Positions 6,199-7,759 of a stretch of 7,759 nt of DNA are shown piece after piece; position 1 is the first letter of the stretch, and each line of letters starts with the position of its first letter. The translations under genes and the position numbers were made by a program. The notes under the pieces are model-generated. The model was not told where the DNA came from. It saw nothing but the letters and a program-made list of their open reading frames with translations, and did no database searches. The stretch covers positions 1-7,759 of the forward strand of contig RQCD01000096.1 of the NCBI GenBank assembly GCA_008668455.1. The letters run 5' to 3'. Source of the stretch: Clostridia bacterium. GTDB taxonomy: Bacteria > Bacillota > Clostridia > UBA1381.

Positions 6199-7013
6199 TC
6201 TATAAATTGCATGCGATACTGTGTTGGGGTTGTTCCGTTATGCTGCCGGAAAATCCGATCAAAGCTCTTTTCAACCGGAATCCCCACCGCAGCTGCAATC
6301 TCTGAGACAGACATGCTTGTCGATCTTAGCAGAATGCATGCGTTTTTCATCCGAAACATATTTAAGTACCGATGAAAGCTCATATGCGTCAAGCTCTTAA
6401 AGTGTCTGCAAAAGTTACTTTTTCCGTAGCCTGTATAGGCAGAGATTTCTTCTACCGATATATTTCTTCTATAATTTTCAGCAACATAATCAATTGCCGA
6501 TTGTATATCTGCTACCGCCGCAATTCTTCTCCGGGTCTGGCGGCAATACTCCCAATCCTCGTCCGAAATCGAAAGCATATATGAGGCAAGAAGGTATAGG
6601 CATCCCTTCTGATGCCACACATCATCCGACGAAACGCAGCAAATATCTTTGAGTAAATTTTTGAGAAGTATGTTCTCGGTCAGCTCTGTGTCAATCACCG
6701 GTGAGAAAAGCCGTCTTTCTGAAAACCTTCTGAATTCCTCTCCCAAAAATGCAGCGCCCATTTCAATTACCAGTACCTCGGCATCCTCTGTACACTCATA
6801 ACAGCTATGAATCTGCGCGCTCCCCACAAAAACGCACTTTCCAGCCGTAACGGTATGCGCTGTATGATCAGTCTTTACTACAAAGCTGCCGGAAACGCAA
6901 TAGATCATCTCAATTTCGCTGTGCCAATGCGGCGGAAACTCACTAAGGGAGGTCAGATAGACTGTATATGGATTTTCTCCCATAATCAGCGGCTGATAAA
7001 TCACCTTGTTCAT
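6195..7013 (-). CDS. AraC-family transcriptional regulator with N-terminal cupin sensor
   Basis: This is a cytosolic DNA-binding regulator of 272 residues, the usual size for two-domain AraC proteins. The N-terminal cupin (about 15-90) has HWHSEIEMIY with H29 and H31, a G-S-F turn near residue 42 and a further histidine at 69, consistent with a small-molecule sensor. The C-terminal AraC double helix-turn-helix runs from about 170 to 270. HTH1 is around ISVEEISAYTGYGKSNFCRHFK, and HTH2 ends in FRQHNGTTPTQYR, the family tail. HTH2 reads VGIPVEKSFDRIFRQ where most relatives have VGFxDxSYFSRxFKK, so its recognition helix is somewhat divergent. The ATG at 7013 is chosen because AGGAGG lies 8 bases upstream; a GTG at 7019 would be only 2 bases from it. 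It is divergent from the aminotransferase gene, which is its likely target. The ligand is unknown. Confidence 0.95.
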   Translation of the reverse strand: MNKVIYQPLIMGENPYTVYLTSLSEFPPHWHSEIEMIYCVSGSFVVKTDHTAHTVTAGKCVFVGSAQIHSCYECTEDAEVLVIEMGAAFLGEEFRRFSERRLFSPVIDTELTENILLKNLLKDICCVSSDDVWHQKGCLYLLASYMLSISDEDWEYCRQTRRRIAAVADIQSAIDYVAENYRRNISVEEISAYTGYGKSNFCRHFKSLTHMSFHRYLNMFRMKNACILLRSTSMSVSEIAAAVGIPVEKSFDRIFRQHNGTTPTQYRMQFIE

Positions 7014-7021
7014 ACACACAC

Positions 7022-7027
7022 CCTCCT
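7022..7027 (-). promoter_or_regulatory. Ribosome binding site that decides the AraC regulator start
   Basis: On the minus strand this reads AGGAGG, 8 bases before the ATG at 7011-7013. The in-frame GTG at 7017-7019 is only 2 bases away and is rejected as the start. Confidence 0.8.
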
Positions 7028-7035
7028 TTTTTTAC

Positions 7036-7064
7036 ATTATAGCAAAAAGTGATCTCCTTGTCAA
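7036..7064 (-). promoter_or_regulatory. Perfect-consensus sigma-A promoter of the AraC regulator gene
   Basis: On the minus strand, TTGACA (7059-7064) and TATAAT (7036-7041) are both exact consensus with a 17-base spacer. Transcription should start near 7029, leaving a leader of about 16 bases that begins just before the ribosome binding site. Confidence 0.92.
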
Positions 7065-7076
7065 CCGTAATGTGAA

Positions 7077-7105
7077 TTTTTGGGTATAACTTAATACATT
7101 TCGGG
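7077..7105. promoter_or_regulatory. Candidate AraC-type operator: two half-sites 21 bp apart
   Basis: TTTTTGGG (7077-7084) and ATTTCGGG (7098-7105) share a TTTNGGG core and repeat in the same orientation with a 21-base period, the two-helical-turn spacing used by many AraC-family activators. The right copy ends one base before the -35 box of the aminotransferase promoter, where an activator would contact RNA polymerase. The match is short and outside the core there is little identity, so this is a weak prediction. Confidence 0.3.
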
Positions 7106-7106
7106 A

Positions 7107-7135
7107 TTGCAATTCTATCATCGGTGTTTTATAAT
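7107..7135 (+). promoter_or_regulatory. Sigma-A promoter of the aminotransferase gene
   Basis: TTGCAA (7107-7112) and perfect TATAAT (7130-7135) have a 17-base spacer. The -35 matches consensus at only four of six positions, which fits an activator-dependent promoter. Transcription should start near 7142, immediately at a small inverted repeat. Confidence 0.7.
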
Positions 7136-7143
7136 ATGCTTAA

Positions 7144-7158
7144 GTGAGAATCACTCAC
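7144..7158. repeat. Inverted repeat at the predicted transcript start of the aminotransferase gene
   Basis: GTGAG-AATCA-CTCAC forms a 5-bp stem with a 5-base spacer, starting about 2 bases after the predicted transcription start and ending 14 bases before the GGAGG at 7173. It could be a repressor operator overlapping the initially transcribed region or a small 5' hairpin protecting the mRNA. The stem is short, so chance is possible. Confidence 0.4.
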
Positions 7159-7184
7159 AAGCTACAAAAAACGGAGGTATCATT

Positions 7185-7759
7185 ATGTATAGAATCGGAC
7201 AGGAAGAAATTGACGAGGTTACAAGGGTAATCCGGTCAAAAAATTTATTTAAAATCAATGACGCATGTCATGAAACAGAGAGCTTTGAGCAGGAATTGTG
7301 CGAAAAGCTATCCGTCCGTCATGCCCTTGCAATGACAAGCGGAAAAGCAGCGCTTATTTCCGCTCTGACCGCTCTTGGGATCGGACCTGGTGATGAGGTG
7401 ATTGTTCCGGCATACACCTATATTGCATCCGCAATGGCGGTGGTTGCAGCCGGTGCAATTCCGGTCATTGCAGAAGTCGACGAAACACTCACGCTTGACT
7501 GTGAGGACGCAGAGAAAAAAATCTCAGAACACACGAGGGCGATTATGCCGGTGCACATTCAGGGCTTCCCCTGCAATATGGAAAAAATCATGGCGCTTGC
7601 AAAGAAATACAGTCTGAAGGTTGTAGAGGACGCATGCCAGGCAGACGGCGGTTCCTATAAGGGTAATCGTCTAGTCACAATCGGCGACGCCGGTGCATAC
7701 AGCTTTAAGCAGTTCAAAATCATCAGCGCCGGAGAGGGCGGCGCACTGCTCACCAATGA
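7185..7759 (+). CDS. DegT/DnrJ/EryC1/StrS-family PLP-dependent aminotransferase, N-terminal part (cut by right edge)
   Basis: The frame opens at ATG 7185, 7 bases after GGAGG (7173-7177), and runs open for 191 codons to the window edge. Complete members have roughly 370-430 residues, so about half is visible. The fold-type I aminotransferase features are SGKAAL (52-57) in the cofactor phosphate loop, GIGPGDEVIVPAYTYIA (65-81), the HIQGFPCNM loop (124-132), EDACQADGG (148-156) with D149 for the pyridine nitrogen, and GDAGAYSFKQFK with the expected Schiff-base lysine K178, followed by the hallmark SAGEGGALLTN. Family members transaminate keto-sugars or keto-cyclitols, usually with glutamate or glutamine as donor; the substrate here is not readable. 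The phosphate loop has SGK where most members have SGT. The TGA formed by the last three bases is out of frame and is not a stop. Divergent transcription from an AraC regulator suggests inducible expression. Confidence 0.93.
   Translation, partial: MYRIGQEEIDEVTRVIRSKNLFKINDACHETESFEQELCEKLSVRHALAMTSGKAALISALTALGIGPGDEVIVPAYTYIASAMAVVAAGAIPVIAEVDETLTLDCEDAEKKISEHTRAIMPVHIQGFPCNMEKIMALAKKYSLKVVEDACQADGGSYKGNRLVTIGDAGAYSFKQFKIISAGEGGALLTN

Noticed and set aside
6220..6310. Possible terminator hairpins downstream of the HAD gene
   Set aside because: Short self-complementary pieces such as CCGGAAAATCCG and GCAGCTGC are present, but none has a following T-run, and they are explained as AraC coding sequence.
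6372..6584. 70-codon plus-strand open frame within the AraC gene
   Set aside because: Antisense to an intact AraC regulator and shows no recognisable domain. The same holds for the frame at 6807-7052.
7014..7019. GTG start for the AraC regulator at 7019
   Set aside because: It would be only 2 bases from the AGGAGG; the ATG at 7013 has ideal spacing.
7402..7617. 71-codon open frame within the aminotransferase
   Set aside because: It overlaps the aminotransferase in another frame and has a basic, low-plausibility composition. The aminotransferase frame carries the family motifs.
7757..7759. TGA at the very end as a stop for the aminotransferase
   Set aside because: It is out of frame; in frame the window ends AAT GA-, so the gene continues.
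1..7759. CRISPR arrays, tRNA/rRNA genes, insertion sequences, phage or defence genes
   Set aside because: I saw no spaced repeats, structural RNA signatures, transposase motifs or terminal inverted repeats anywhere in the window.

Overview
The window looks like chromosomal DNA from a Firmicute, most likely a Clostridia/Lachnospiraceae-type organism. The reasons are the uvrB-uvrA gene order, strong GGAGG-type ribosome binding sites, consensus sigma-A promoters with 17-bp spacers, a roughly balanced base composition with frequent TTA leucine codons, and the protein sequences themselves. This assignment is inference; no species-level marker is present.

Layout from left to right. (1) On the minus strand lies a small integral membrane protein of the threonine/serine exporter ThrE_2 type (34-543). 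It is followed after one base by what looks like the start of another minus-strand gene that runs off the left edge (1-32). (2) A 203-bp divergent intergenic region (544-746) carries one promoter for each direction, a LexA/SOS-box-like inverted repeat upstream of the uvrB promoter, and a near-identical 16/17-bp direct repeat upstream of both promoters. (3) A plus-strand operon follows: uvrB (747-2714), uvrA (2716-5538) and a HAD-family phosphatase/nucleotidase (5551-6192), with gaps of 1 and 12 bases. (4) A minus-strand AraC-family regulator (6195-7013) converges on the HAD gene with only 2 bases between stop codons. (5) The regulator is divergent from a plus-strand DegT/DnrJ/EryC1/StrS-type PLP aminotransferase (from 7185) that is cut by the right edge. 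Their 171-bp shared intergenic region (7014-7184) holds a perfect consensus promoter for the regulator, a weaker promoter for the aminotransferase, and candidate operator elements.

How the genes work together. UvrA and UvrB are the damage-recognition half of nucleotide excision repair. UvrA dimers find lesions and load UvrB, which verifies the damage and recruits UvrC (not in this window). The HAD enzyme is apparently co-transcribed and may act on nucleotides, but that link is inference. The AraC regulator and aminotransferase form a classic regulator/target divergent pair. The regulator probably responds to a small molecule, perhaps a sugar or cyclitol, that the aminotransferase pathway handles.

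The window is mostly ordinary housekeeping and accessory metabolism, and I did not find a clearly new system. The points most worth a second look are the regulatory elements between the ThrE-like gene and uvrB, the third gene of the uvrBA operon, and an SGK-for-SGT change in the PLP-binding loop of the aminotransferase.
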